The position numbers were made by a program, and so were the translations under genes. Below the pieces are notes generated by a model. It searched no databases and was not told the origin of the DNA. It worked only from the letters and a program-made list of their open reading frames with translations. DNA of 64,000 bases from Bradyrhizobium erythrophlei (GTDB taxonomy: Bacteria > Pseudomonadota > Alphaproteobacteria > Rhizobiales > Xanthobacteraceae), in NCBI RefSeq assembly GCF_900129505.1, contig NZ_LT670818.1, forward strand, positions 6,853,001 to 6,917,000, read 5' to 3'. Positions 26,460 through 36,192 of this stretch are shown here, piece by piece (the first letter of the stretch is position 1; the number at the start of each line of letters is the position of its first letter).

Positions 26460-27581
26460 ATGAGCGAGAAAAAGCCTGTCATCGTCTATGGCGTCTCCGG
26501 TTATACGGGGCGCCTCGTTTGTGAATATCTGCGAGAATACAACGTTCCCTTTATTGCCGCCGGCCGCGACGCGGCCAAAGTAAAGGCCGTTGTCGAAAAA
26601 ATTCCCGGCATCGAAACCGCGGACTACGAAGTTGCCGAGGTTGAGCACACAGTCGAAGCGCTGACCAAGCTGTTTAAGGGCGCGCAGGTCGTCAGCAATA
26701 TGGTCGGCCCATTTATCAAGTACGGCCCGGAAGTTGTCGAAGCCTGTCTTGCTACCGGCTGCCATTATACTGATACGACAGGCGAACAGGACTGGGTGCT
26801 GCTGGCGCAGGAGCGGTGGGGGACAAAATTCGCGGCCAAAGGATTGCTGCTGGCGCCGAACGTCGCGCAGATGTACACGACGGGAGAAATCGCAGCGAAC
26901 ATATGCCTCGAAACGCCGGGCCTCGATACGCTCGACATCCTGGTGCTGTGGAAGGGGTTCCCGACCTATGCCTCGACGCAGACGATTTTCACTATCCTCA
27001 AGGCGAACTGGTACTATCTCGTCCAGAACAAATTTGTTGAATGGGATGTGACTGCCAATTTCGAGGTCAACGTTCCCGGTCAGCATGAGGGCGCCATCGC
27101 CGTGCCGTGGGGCGGCACCGCGCATCCGGTCTGGTTCAAGAACGATCCGCGCGTCTCCAATTGCAGGGTGCTCGGCGGCGTCATGCAGCGCGACGTCATG
27201 TTGGGTGTGGTTCAGACCCAGGAGATGGTGAAAGAGAAAATCAAGCCACTTCCGCCCGACCAGCAGGAGAAGGCACTGGCCGACATCGCGGCAACGCTGC
27301 AAGCAACCATGCCGCCGCGCGAAAATCCGCGCATCAATACTTCGATCGACTCCGTCTATGCATCGGGACCGCTCGGTCGCGCCCATTGCGTGATCCACGG
27401 GAATTGCAATTACAAGCAGACCGGAATGCTGCAGGCCTACGCCGCATTCGCGCTGCTGCAGACTGCTCCCAAGAAGGTTGGCTTTGCCTCCGCCTGTCAG
27501 GCGTTCGGGCATCGGGAACTGCTAGGCCAGTTGCGAAGCTTTGGACTGGTGATGAACCCAATTCTGACGGTTCACAATTGA
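26460..27581 (+). CDS. saccharopine dehydrogenase-like NAD(P)-binding protein
   Basis: A 373-residue protein with an N-terminal Rossmann motif (VYGVSGYTGRLVCEYL), then SNMVGPFIKYGPEVVEACL and HYTDTTGEQDW, which are typical of the saccharopine dehydrogenase-like / trans-enoyl reductase family. It is probably an oxidoreductase acting on an acyl or lipid substrate. It follows the SDR gene by 39 bp and precedes an acyl-CoA ligase, so it should belong to the same pathway. The substrate is unknown. Confidence 0.82.
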   Translation: MSEKKPVIVYGVSGYTGRLVCEYLREYNVPFIAAGRDAAKVKAVVEKIPGIETADYEVAEVEHTVEALTKLFKGAQVVSNMVGPFIKYGPEVVEACLATGCHYTDTTGEQDWVLLAQERWGTKFAAKGLLLAPNVAQMYTTGEIAANICLETPGLDTLDILVLWKGFPTYASTQTIFTILKANWYYLVQNKFVEWDVTANFEVNVPGQHEGAIAVPWGGTAHPVWFKNDPRVSNCRVLGGVMQRDVMLGVVQTQEMVKEKIKPLPPDQQEKALADIAATLQATMPPRENPRINTSIDSVYASGPLGRAHCVIHGNCNYKQTGMLQAYAAFALLQTAPKKVGFASACQAFGHRELLGQLRSFGLVMNPILTVHN

Positions 27582-27636
27582 TGCAACCGGGTGGCGGGTA
27601 CGACCGCGCCACCCGCTTTTTTCCGGGAGGTAGTCC

Positions 27637-29179
27637 GTGCGGCTTGTCGACTATCTGGATAAGGGCGCGTCTCTTGGTGCTGAAGCTCCATGCCTGACCA
27701 TGGACGGAAAGGACCTGAGCTATGGTGACGTGCAGCGCCTCAGCTATCGGATAGCACACGGACTCGCCAATTCCGGCGTTACCCCCGGGGAGAAAGTCGC
27801 GATCTTGTCCGGCAACGATCCGATCGCCTTTGCCTGCGTATTCGGCATTTCGCGCGCCGGAGCCGTCTGGTGTCCGATCAATCCACGCAACGAGGCGGCG
27901 GAAAACCAGTTCATCCTCGATGCGTTCGATTGCAGCCTGTTGCTGTTTCACAGCGGCTTCGCGCCGATGGTCGACAAATTAAGGCCTCATCTGCCGAAGC
28001 TGCGCAAGCTCGTATGTCTCGACACCGATATGCCTTTCGCGCCGTCGTTCGAGCGTTGGCTTGCCAACATCGACGGCCAGCCCTTTCAGCGCGATCCCGT
28101 TGATGATCTTGCGCTCCTACCCGGCACCGGCGGAACGACCGGCAAACCCAAAGGCGTGATGCTCTCGGGACGCAACATCGAAACGATGACTGCGTTGACC
28201 CTGATGGGCTATCCGTTCAAGGGGCGCCCGACCTATCTTGCGCTCGCGCCGCTGACGCATGCTGCCGGTGTGCTGTGTTTTCCCATCATGGTACTGGGAG
28301 GCAGCGTGGTAATCATGCATCATCCAGACATCGGCGAATTCCTCGATCTGATCGCGCGCTACCGGGTCACGCACACATTCCTTCCGCCAACCGTCATCTA
28401 CATGCTGCTGGATCATCCGAAGCTCGAAAGCGCTGATCTCAGCTCGCTGCAATGTTTCTGGTACGGCGCGGCCCCGATTTCGGTGGCGCGCCTGACCGAG
28501 GCGCTCGAAAAGATCGGCCCGATGGCGCAGCTCTTTGGGCAGACCGAAGCACCGATGATGATCTCGATGATGCCGCCTGAGGACCATTACAATCCCGACG
28601 GTTCGATCGCGACTGAACCTTTTGTCGTCGGCGGGCCGTGTCGGACCGCTGGTTCGGGTCGGCATCATGGATGGCGACGGCAATCTGATGCCGGCCGGAG
28701 AACGCGGCGAAATCGTCGTTCGTGGATCGCTGGTGATGGATGGGTACTACAAGAACGCCGAAGCAACGGCGGAGGCCTCCGTGCACGGCTGGCATCATAC
28801 GGGTGATATCGGATACCTGAACGCGGACAATTTCCTTTACATCGTCGATCGCGCAAAAGACATGATCATTACGGGCGGTTTCAACGTCTATTCCGTCGAA
28901 GTTGAGAACGCCCTTCAGGCCCACGAAGCCATTCAGGATTGTGCCGTCATCGGCTTGCCCGACGAGAAGTGGGGCGAACGCGTTGTCGCTGTGGTGCAGC
29001 CGAGAGCAGGACGCACCGTCGATGTCGCCGCGGTATCGGCCTTCGTGAAGCACCGGGTCGGGAGCGTCAAAACGCCGAAGCAGATTGAAGTATGGGATGA
29101 CCTTCCCCGCTCCAAAGTCGGCAAGGTGCTGAAATCAGAGATCCGTGCCAGGATGCTGGCCAACGACGGGAAGACCTGA
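27637..29179 (+). pseudogene. AMP-forming acyl-CoA ligase with a one-base frameshift
   Basis: A ligase of the ANL superfamily, GTG start after GGGAGG. The first frame (27637 to about 28620) has the P-loop (LPGTGGTTGKPKGVML) and AMP-binding motifs (YGAAPISV; LFGQTEAP). The rest, including HHTGDIGY, the hinge VDRAKDMIITGGFNVYS and the catalytic Lys in SKVGKVLKSE, is in the +1 frame from about 28622 to 29179. The change occurs at the TTTT run at 28620-28623; with one T removed the reading is continuous. It may be a true inactivating mutation or a homopolymer sequencing error. Both halves look otherwise intact. Confidence 0.85.
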
Positions 29180-29432
29180 CGACGGCTCAGCAAGTACTGG
29201 TAGCTGAGGAAGGCATGATCCGCACCAGGACTCGTTGATCAGAGCCAGAAGATGACGATGGCGGCGATGCAGATCGCCGGTATGAAGTTCCGCGCGCAGC
29301 GATCGTCGGCTGAACGTCTCCTTTGCCAGAACCGGACCTTCCTCAAATGTTGCTTTTGACCCCATCTGAGACATCAGCCGCGCATTTGCCGTAGAGCAGC
29401 ACCTCGTCCCCGCACACAATCCGCGGGCGGTG

Positions 29433-29867
29433 TTACTGCGTCAGAAATCTATATGCGACAATCAGAGCCACCACGCTCGCGAAAATCAGCAGTGCCGGGA
29501 GGGATTTTCGGATCATTGGCCTCGTCGAATGGCGCGCGGCCGATAGACTGGGCTGAGGTTTAGGCCGTCTCTGGAACCGCACGACTTTGCCCTCTGTCGT
29601 TGGTGTGCGAGCCTTTGGTTCCGGCGCCGCGCCCACGCCTCCCATCTCGCTGTAGTAAGCGCTATAGACCTCGCGAACGGCCAGGGCCGTGGACTCGGCC
29701 TCGCTCATTGTCTCGAGTCGGGTTCGATAGTTAGTCAGAAAGCCCTGTGCGTTTGACGGAAGGTCATCGAAACCACCGAGCTTGGCCATCATCAGCCAAG
29801 TGGCAAAATCCGCCTCGGCCTTGGTGCGAGCTTTCTTGGCGATACTGGTGTTGGAGCTAGAGGACAT
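29433..29867 (-). CDS. hypothetical protein with C-terminal membrane anchor
   Basis: A 144-residue protein from the ATG at 29867; neither this nor an upstream TTG has a strong ribosome site. The N-terminal half is helical (FATWLMMAKLGGFDDLPS), the middle is basic and Pro-rich (RFQRRPKPQPS), and the end is one membrane segment (LPALLIFASVVALIVAYRFL). No family recognised. The 253-bp interval before it (29180-29432) shows no gene. Confidence 0.5.
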   Translation of the reverse strand: MSSSSNTSIAKKARTKAEADFATWLMMAKLGGFDDLPSNAQGFLTNYRTRLETMSEAESTALAVREVYSAYYSEMGGVGAAPEPKARTPTTEGKVVRFQRRPKPQPSLSAARHSTRPMIRKSLPALLIFASVVALIVAYRFLTQ

Positions 29868-30082
29868 GGTGGTCCGATTGGTTCGCCCGCCCAAACTCGC
29901 CGGCGTTCATGGCGATCGTTGGACAGTTCGCTTGGGTATCTCGGTTGACGTCAGGTGTCCCGCTTGGCGCCTGGCTTAGCGCGCGAGGATTTGCCCCTGC
30001 CGCCAAAGCCGCCAGGCGGGCGCTGGACCAAATTTAAACGGCGCTTGCCGGCCGGCATCGTTGATCCGACCAATCTGCTCCC

Positions 30083-30709
30083 TTGCGGAAAGTCGTGTAT
30101 CTTGAGCGAGCCAAGAAGCTCGCTCACAAAGCCATCATCGAAAGGTTCGTGGCCGTGGTCCGTAGCAAAAATGCCTCGCCAACTTGGAGCGACGTTAGGG
30201 CTGCGCTCCTAGACTTCGATCGCGCGGGCCTTCTGAGCCTAGCGCAAGACCTCTACAATGCAAGCAAAGACAACCAAGCATTCTTGCATGCCCGCTTGGG
30301 CTTGGGACACGATCAGCTCCAACCCTTCAAAGCAAGTATTTCTAATTGGATATGTCCGGACCTAATGAAAAACCAACCCATATCGGTTTCAAGAGCCAAG
30401 AAGGCGATTGCGGATTACAGGAAAGCGATTGGGCGCCCGGATGGGATGGCGGAGCTGTCGATATTTTATTACGAAGAGGCTTTGGGCTTCCTGGAATCCT
30501 GCAGCATGGAAGATGAAAGCTACTTTGTTGCTCTAATCCGCATGTATGAACAGTCCCTCGAATTCGTATTGAGCCTACCTCCCGCGGAGCGCGCCAACTA
30601 CCTCGAGCGTCTCGACAAGCTTAGATCGCGCGGGAGGCACGTCGGCTGGGGGGTTCCGGACGAACTCAATCGCCTTTGGTATGCTGCCGCTCTGGACGAG
30701 TTCCAGTGA
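30083..30709 (+). CDS. hypothetical protein
   Basis: A 208-residue, largely helical protein of unknown function; the start may be TTG at 30083 or GTG at 30095. The central part carries a long repeat-like helical region (PISVSRAKKAIADYRKAIG, then ALGFLESCSMEDESYF), as in helical-repeat proteins. Composition looks less GC-rich than the catabolic island, suggesting acquired DNA. No partner genes are evident. Confidence 0.55.
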   Translation: MRKVVYLERAKKLAHKAIIERFVAVVRSKNASPTWSDVRAALLDFDRAGLLSLAQDLYNASKDNQAFLHARLGLGHDQLQPFKASISNWICPDLMKNQPISVSRAKKAIADYRKAIGRPDGMAELSIFYYEEALGFLESCSMEDESYFVALIRMYEQSLEFVLSLPPAERANYLERLDKLRSRGRHVGWGVPDELNRLWYAAALDEFQ

Positions 30710-31575
30710 ATGGCGGCTAGTTGCGCCAGTTCAGCAAATTGATGAAGGGACGAAGCTGAACCGGGATGTCCATTTTTCATGCCGCTATCGTGGGAAAATC
30801 AGACGTAGCGTGGACATAGCCAAGACGACGCAGATGACCCGCAAAGGACTTGACCCATACGGCCTCCATACCCTCGCAAAAAACCGCCTGCTTACATTTT
30901 CAATCCTACAAAAATCAATTACTTTGGGCGGAAAGCATTCTGAAAAACAACTTTGCTTAGGGGTTCTTGTCGAATTGATAGTCTCGATGACAGAACTCCT
31001 CGCTCTTCAGGACAGACCCGCGAGGATCTCGAACGAAGAGGCGCGAAAATGTGCCTGCTCGGCCTACGGACGGATGCGCTAAAAGTCGCCTATCCGATTC
31101 TGTGGCCCGCCTCAGACGAAGCGTCCCACGTAACCGGCTCGGTACTTATGGTAGGCGGCGGCCAGTTGGCGAAGTGAGACAATGGCCGTCATACCAAAGG
31201 TAGCGCTTGATTTCCTGCTGCGACCGGCGACAATGACGTCGCGCCGGCATTCCGGTACCATGCCTTCCATAAGACGGGGAAAACTCGCTCGGCGACGGCA
31301 ACACCAGTGCTGCGCGGGAGGGTGCCGGTATGGCGGTATGGATCATGCCCCGGCTGCAGTGCCTGCTCTGCAAAGAATTCACCCTGTCTCGCGCCGAACT
31401 CGCCACTGACGCGGGAAGCGCGGCAACACCAGCAAATGATTGTCGAGACAACGTGTTGCGCACGCGAGAACGTGCGCATGCGTTGAACTACGGAGGCGCG
31501 ATAGTCTGAAAGGCACTCCAAGCCGGCGTCAGACCGGCCGAGGGGCAGAGGGGCATCACCACCAGGGAGGAATGC
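30710..31575. other. gene-poor interval with an SDR remnant
   Basis: About 870 bp without an intact gene. Open frames have no family features or ribosome sites. The only recognisable coding trace is an SDR C-terminus at 31073-31177. The sugar transporter operon begins at its right edge after an AGGGAGGAATGC site. Confidence 0.6.
31073..31177 (+). pseudogene. C-terminal remnant of a short-chain dehydrogenase
   Basis: The frame reads ASDEASHVTGSVLMVGGGQL and ends with AK and a stop. This is the conserved end of classical SDRs (usually ASDEASYVTG-x-VLMVDGG). The upstream frame shows no Rossmann or YxxxK motif, so only the 3' end survives. The VDGG motif is changed to VGGG. Confidence 0.55.
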
Positions 31576-32886
31576 ATGACGACAGTAACCCGACGAAAGG
31601 TTCTCAAGAGCGGTACCGCGCTCGTAAGCGGCATGGCCGGCATCCTGGCCACTGGCCGCGCGCCCGCGTTTGCACAGGGCACGACGGTACACTGGTTGCG
31701 CTGGAACGACTTCGTGCCGGCTTCCGATCAACTGCTTCGCAAGGAGCTGCTGCCTGAAGCCGAGAAGGCGCTCGGGATCAAGATCAATCTCGAGACGGTG
31801 AACGGTAACGACCTGCAGCCGCGCGTGACCGCGTCCGTTCAATCGGGAAGTGGTCCCGATCTCATTATGATCTTTAACAACCAGTCAGCCCTCTACGCGG
31901 AGAGCGTGGTCGACCTCAGCGATCTCGCCGAGGAGGTCTCGAGCAAGGAAGGCGGGCTCTACAAATACTCGCGCGCCGTTACCAGCGACGGCAAGAAATT
32001 CAACTCGATGCCGTGGACTATCGTCGGTGCCATGAACGCGTACCGCAAGTCCTGGTTCGAAGAGATCGGGGTCACGAAATTTCCCGAGACGTGGGACGCC
32101 TACTACGACGCCGGCAAGAAGTTGAAGGCAAAGGGCCGTCCGCTTGGCCAGGCTGTCAGCCATTCGTTCGGCGATCCGCCGACGTTCGTCTATCCGCTGC
32201 TATGGTCGTTCGGCGGCAAGGAGGTGGAAGCCGACGAGAAGACGGTGGCGATCAACAGCAAGAACACGATCGACTCCGTCAAGTTCATGACGGCCTTCTA
32301 CAAGGATACCTGCGACGAGGGCGGCCTGGCGTGGGACGACACCAGCAACAACCGCGCGTTCCTGTCGCAGACCATCTCGTCGACGCTCAATGGCGCGTCC
32401 ATCTACATCGAGTCGCTGCGCAATCCGGACAAGTACATCACCGAGAAGGGTGTGCCGCTGAAGACCGATATCCTGCACGCGCCTCTGCCCAAAGGACCAC
32501 AGGGGCAGTTCGGTCTGCATACGTTCTTCTCGCACATGCTGATGAGCTACTCGCCGAACCAGAAGGCGGCGAAGGACCTGCTGAGGTGGGCGCATACTCC
32601 CACAAACTACGAGAAGTGGTTCATCTCACAGAAGGGCTTTGCCACGCCGCCGACGGCGCAATGGGAAAGCCACGAGCTGTGGGGCGCGGATCCGGTGATG
32701 GACCCCTTCAAGGTCGCAGGCAGGCTCGGCCAAGCCCCCGGCTTCGCCGGCCCCGCAGGCAAGAAGGCGGCCGAGGCGCTGACCAAGTACATCATCGTCG
32801 ATATGTACGCGAAGGCAATCCAGGGCGGGTCGGCGGAGGATGCCGTGAAGTGGGCGGAAAGCGAGCTCAAGAAGATCTACACTTGA
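31576..32886 (+). CDS. sugar-type ABC transporter substrate-binding protein
   Basis: A 436-residue extracellular solute-binding protein of family 1 (UgpB/MalE-like). The N terminus is a Tat signal (TRRKVLKSGTALVSGMAG), cleaved near APAFAQ. The mature protein begins VHWLRWNDFVPASD and includes SVQSGSGPDLIMIFNNQSAL. It heads a complete operon with two permeases and an ATPase and should deliver a sugar, polyol or glycerophosphoester. The ligand is not determined. Confidence 0.92.
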   Translation: MTTVTRRKVLKSGTALVSGMAGILATGRAPAFAQGTTVHWLRWNDFVPASDQLLRKELLPEAEKALGIKINLETVNGNDLQPRVTASVQSGSGPDLIMIFNNQSALYAESVVDLSDLAEEVSSKEGGLYKYSRAVTSDGKKFNSMPWTIVGAMNAYRKSWFEEIGVTKFPETWDAYYDAGKKLKAKGRPLGQAVSHSFGDPPTFVYPLLWSFGGKEVEADEKTVAINSKNTIDSVKFMTAFYKDTCDEGGLAWDDTSNNRAFLSQTISSTLNGASIYIESLRNPDKYITEKGVPLKTDILHAPLPKGPQGQFGLHTFFSHMLMSYSPNQKAAKDLLRWAHTPTNYEKWFISQKGFATPPTAQWESHELWGADPVMDPFKVAGRLGQAPGFAGPAGKKAAEALTKYIIVDMYAKAIQGGSAEDAVKWAESELKKIYT

Positions 32887-32959
32887 ACACACACGCACAT
32901 CGGGTCCACGCGGCTGCAAATTGGTAGTCGTATGTGCCGCGCGCATCGAGGTGAGGCGA

Positions 32960-33889
32960 ATGGCGATTGCAGAGACCCAGCTCTACATGCCACCGGCGCC
33001 GCGGCCCAGGCTCCGGCTGCTCGAGGACGAGCGTTGGCTCGCACTCGTGCTGCTGGTGCCGACCCTGGTGCTGCTCGGTATGTTCATCGCCTATCCGTTC
33101 GTGCGCGGCATCCTGCTGTCGGTGACCAATACGCGCGTGGGTGTGCCCGGCGACTTCGTCGGCCTCGCCAACTTCTACAAGATCTTCAATGACGGAATCT
33201 TCCGCACCTCCGTCTACAACACCTTCGTCTATACGGGCGTGACCACCGTCTTCAAACTGGCGCTCGGATTGTGGCTGGCCATGCTGCTCAACCGCAATTT
33301 CCGCGGCAAGGCTTTCACGCGTGCCTTCATCCTGCTGCCTTTCATCATCCCAACCGTGCTTTCGACTTTCGCCTGGAAGTGGATGTTCGATCCGACATTT
33401 AGCGTACTTAATTGGCTCCTCTACCATTTCGGCTTGATCACCGGTCGGATCAATTGGCTGGGCGATCCAGACCTCGCCATGATCTCGATCATCATCGTCA
33501 ACATCTGGCGCGGGGTGCCGTTCTTCGCCATCAGCCTGCTCGCCGGCCTGCAGACCATCAGTCCCGAACTCAACGAGGCCGCCGCCATCGACGGCGCCAA
33601 GCCCTGGCAGCGGTTCTGGCACATCACCTGGCCGCTGCTGCTGCCCGTGACCATGGTCGTGATGCTGTTCTCTGTGATTCAGACATTCTCCGACTTCCAG
33701 ATCGTCTATGTAATGACGGGCGGCGGACCAGCTAACGCGACGCACCTGTTCGCCACCTACGCCTATCAGATCGGCATCGGCACCGGCCTTTTGAGCGAAG
33801 GCGCGGCCATCTCGCTCGCCATGTTTCCGATCCTGTTTCTGGTCGTCATCATCCAACTTCTCTACATCCGCCGCGTAGAGGTCCGCTGA
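32960..33889 (+). CDS. sugar ABC transporter permease (MalF/UgpA-like)
   Basis: A 309-residue permease from the ATG at 32960 (GAGGTGAGG site). It has six membrane segments and the coupling motif EAAAIDGAKPWQRFWHITWP. The family phrase VMTGGGPANATHLFATYAYQ follows. It is 73 bp after the binding-protein gene and 3 bp before the second permease. Confidence 0.93.
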   Translation: MAIAETQLYMPPAPRPRLRLLEDERWLALVLLVPTLVLLGMFIAYPFVRGILLSVTNTRVGVPGDFVGLANFYKIFNDGIFRTSVYNTFVYTGVTTVFKLALGLWLAMLLNRNFRGKAFTRAFILLPFIIPTVLSTFAWKWMFDPTFSVLNWLLYHFGLITGRINWLGDPDLAMISIIIVNIWRGVPFFAISLLAGLQTISPELNEAAAIDGAKPWQRFWHITWPLLLPVTMVVMLFSVIQTFSDFQIVYVMTGGGPANATHLFATYAYQIGIGTGLLSEGAAISLAMFPILFLVVIIQLLYIRRVEVR

Positions 33890-33892
33890 GCC

Positions 33893-34744
33893 ATGATCGA
33901 AGGCGCAAGGTGGCGAAAGTGGGTGTTCTTCTACGTCCCGATGGCGCTGTTCCTGCTTTTCCTGCTGTTTCCGTTCTATTGGATGGTGATCACTTCGGTG
34001 CGGCCGGATGGCGAACTTTACCGACCCTGGAATTCGATCAACTACAATCCGTTCTGGACCTGGAAACCGACCTGGGATCACGTCAGGTACCTGTTCGACG
34101 AGACGCTGTTCGCAACGTGGCTGTGGAACACGACGTTCATCGCGCTGGCGTCAACCGCCATCTCGCTCGTGTGTGGCGTGTTCGCCGGCTATGCTCTGTC
34201 ACGGCTGAACTTTCCATTTGCCGGCGGCCTGGGCACCGGCATCTTCATCACCTATCTGGTGCCCCAGACGCTGCTGTTCATTCCGCTGGCCGAGATCATC
34301 CGCAACTATCGGCTGGGTGACACGCCCTGGTCACTGATTCTGACCTACCCGACGTTTCTTATTCCGTTCTGCACCTGGCTCATGATGGGCTACTTCAAGG
34401 CAGTGCCCAAGGAGCTCGAGGAATGCGCGCGCATTGACGGCGCCTCGCGCTGGCAGGCCATGCTCTACATCGTGATCCCGGTGGCGATTCCGGGCATCCT
34501 TTCGGCCGGCATCTTCGCATTCACGCTGTCGTGGAACGAGTTCATCTATGCACTCGTCTTCCTGTCCTCGCCTGAGCAGAAGACGGTGCCGGTGGGCGTC
34601 ACATCGGAGCTGATCCGCGGCGATGTATTCTTCTGGGGACCGCTGATGGCTGGCGCCCTGCTCGGATCGATCCCGGTTGCTATCGCCTATTCGTTTTTCG
34701 TTGAGCACTACGTCGCTGGATTGACCGGATCGGTGAAGGGCTGA
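33893..34744 (+). CDS. sugar ABC transporter permease (MalG/UgpE-like)
   Basis: A 283-residue permease with six hydrophobic segments (the first at VFFYVPMALFLLFLLFPFYW) and the coupling motif EECARIDGASRWQAMLYIVI. It pairs with the preceding permease, which ends 3 bp upstream. Confidence 0.93.
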   Translation: MIEGARWRKWVFFYVPMALFLLFLLFPFYWMVITSVRPDGELYRPWNSINYNPFWTWKPTWDHVRYLFDETLFATWLWNTTFIALASTAISLVCGVFAGYALSRLNFPFAGGLGTGIFITYLVPQTLLFIPLAEIIRNYRLGDTPWSLILTYPTFLIPFCTWLMMGYFKAVPKELEECARIDGASRWQAMLYIVIPVAIPGILSAGIFAFTLSWNEFIYALVFLSSPEQKTVPVGVTSELIRGDVFFWGPLMAGALLGSIPVAIAYSFFVEHYVAGLTGSVKG

Positions 34745-34819
34745 TAGCGCCCCGGATCGTGGGGATTGGAAAGCGCGCATACAGAATGCGCTTAGGCGGC
34801 TGGGAGGCAGGTGAGACCA

Positions 34820-35911
34820 ATGGGACAGGTCGTCCTCAAGGGGATCAACAAGTTCTATGACAGCGTGCACGCTGTCAAAGATTTCAATCTGCAGATCCGC
34901 GACAAGGAGTTCGTGGTGTTCGTCGGACCCTCCGGCTGCGGCAAGACGACGACGCTCAGGATGATCGCCGGACTTGAGGCGATCAGCTCCGGCGATATCT
35001 CAATCGACGGCAACGTGGTCAATGAACTGGCGCCCATGGACCGAGACATCGCCATGGTGTTCCAGAACTATGCGCTCTACCCGCACATGAGCGTGTACGA
35101 CAACATGGCGTTCGGCCTGAAGATGCGCAAATTCGAAAAGCCCGAGATTGACCAGCGTGTGCGGGATGCGGCCGACATCCTCGGCATCGGCGAATTGCTA
35201 AAGCGCAAGCCGCGCCAGCTTTCCGGCGGCCAGCGCCAGCGCGTGGCGCTAGGCCGTGCCATCGTGCGCCACCCCCGCGTGTTCCTGTTCGACGAGCCGC
35301 TGTCGAACCTCGATGCCAAGCTGCGGGTGCAGATGCGCGTTGAGCTCAAGAAGCTGCATCTGCGTCTCGGCACCACCGCGATTTACGTTACCCACGATCA
35401 GGTCGAGGCCATGACGCTAGGTGACCGGGTCGTTGTCATGAAGGACGGCGTGGTGCAGCAGGTAGGGGAGCCACTCGAGCTGTACAATCAGCCCACCAAC
35501 AAGTTCGTCGCCGGTTTCATCGGCTCCCCAGCAATGAATTTCGCCACCGTTACCGTGACCGAGGCGAACGGATCGCTGATCGCCGAAAACGCCGGCTTGC
35601 GGATCAAGCTGCCCGACGAGACTGCGCAGCGCCTGCGCAGCCATATCGGCCACGAGGTCACGCTCGGCGTGCGCCCGGAGGACCTTACCGTGGCGGGCAC
35701 AGCCGATCTCGACCACCTGTGCTTTGATGCTGTGATCGAGGTGGTCGAGCAGCTCGGCTCGGAAATCCTGCTCGATATGAAGGTCGGCGAGGGTGTCATG
35801 GTGGCGTGCGTCGAGCCGACCGTGCGGGTGAAGGTGCGCGACAAGCTGCGCGTCGCTATGCGCCCTTCCGGGCTCCACGTCTTCGACGCGAAGACCGAGG
35901 CGGCAATCTGA
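34820..35911 (+). CDS. sugar ABC transporter ATPase (UgpC/MsmK-like)
   Basis: A 363-residue ATPase starting at the ATG at 34820 after AGGTGAG; a GTG nine bases upstream is an alternative. Walker [11 protein letters not shown]-loop [11 protein letters not shown], signature [15 protein letters not shown], Walker [17 protein letters not shown] and VTHDQVEAM are present. The C-terminal regulatory TOBE domain ([30 protein letters not shown]) is typical of CUT1 sugar importers. Last gene of the operon. Confidence 0.94.
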   Translation: MGQVVLKGINKFYDSVHAVKDFNLQIRDKEFVVFVGPSGCGKTTTLRMIAGLEAISSGDISIDGNVVNELAPMDRDIAMVFQNYALYPHMSVYDNMAFGLKMRKFEKPEIDQRVRDAADILGIGELLKRKPRQLSGGQRQRVALGRAIVRHPRVFLFDEPLSNLDAKLRVQMRVELKKLHLRLGTTAIYVTHDQVEAMTLGDRVVVMKDGVVQQVGEPLELYNQPTNKFVAGFIGSPAMNFATVTVTEANGSLIAENAGLRIKLPDETAQRLRSHIGHEVTLGVRPEDLTVAGTADLDHLCFDAVIEVVEQLGSEILLDMKVGEGVMVACVEPTVRVKVRDKLRVAMRPSGLHVFDAKTEAAI

Positions 35912-35944
35912 CGCAAGCTTAGCCGACATCGGTGTCTTGGCGAT

Positions 35945-35964
35945 CGGCCGCTTTGCGCCAGAAG
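35945..35964. repeat. dispersed 20-bp repeat, copy 2
   Basis: CGGCCGCTTTGCGCCAGAAG, one mismatch from 5304-5323. It lies in the 281-bp interval between the ATPase gene and the patatin-like gene, which holds no other recognised feature. Confidence 0.45.
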
Positions 35965-36192
35965 CCGTCATTCCTGGGGTCCGTTTGTGACCCTGGATGT
36001 GTGAAAACTCCGAGGTCGAAACTTGCACGTAGAAATTTTGTCCCGATTACGTTGAATAGGAAAAGAAGAGCACTGACCCCAAGGATCAGCGCTAGGCCCC
36101 GGCTCGAGGCCTTGTCGAATGCCTTGTCGCCTAACGCGGTTCTAACATGCACCGATACGCTGCGGTCACAATTACCCATCGGCCTTGTTCAA

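Noticed and set aside
25596..27512. 638-codon frame antisense to the SDR and saccharopine-type genes
   Set aside because: Shadow of two real genes; low-complexity composition.
30681..31082. 133-codon plus-strand frame
   Set aside because: No ribosome site and no recognisable features, between a hypothetical gene and the SDR remnant.
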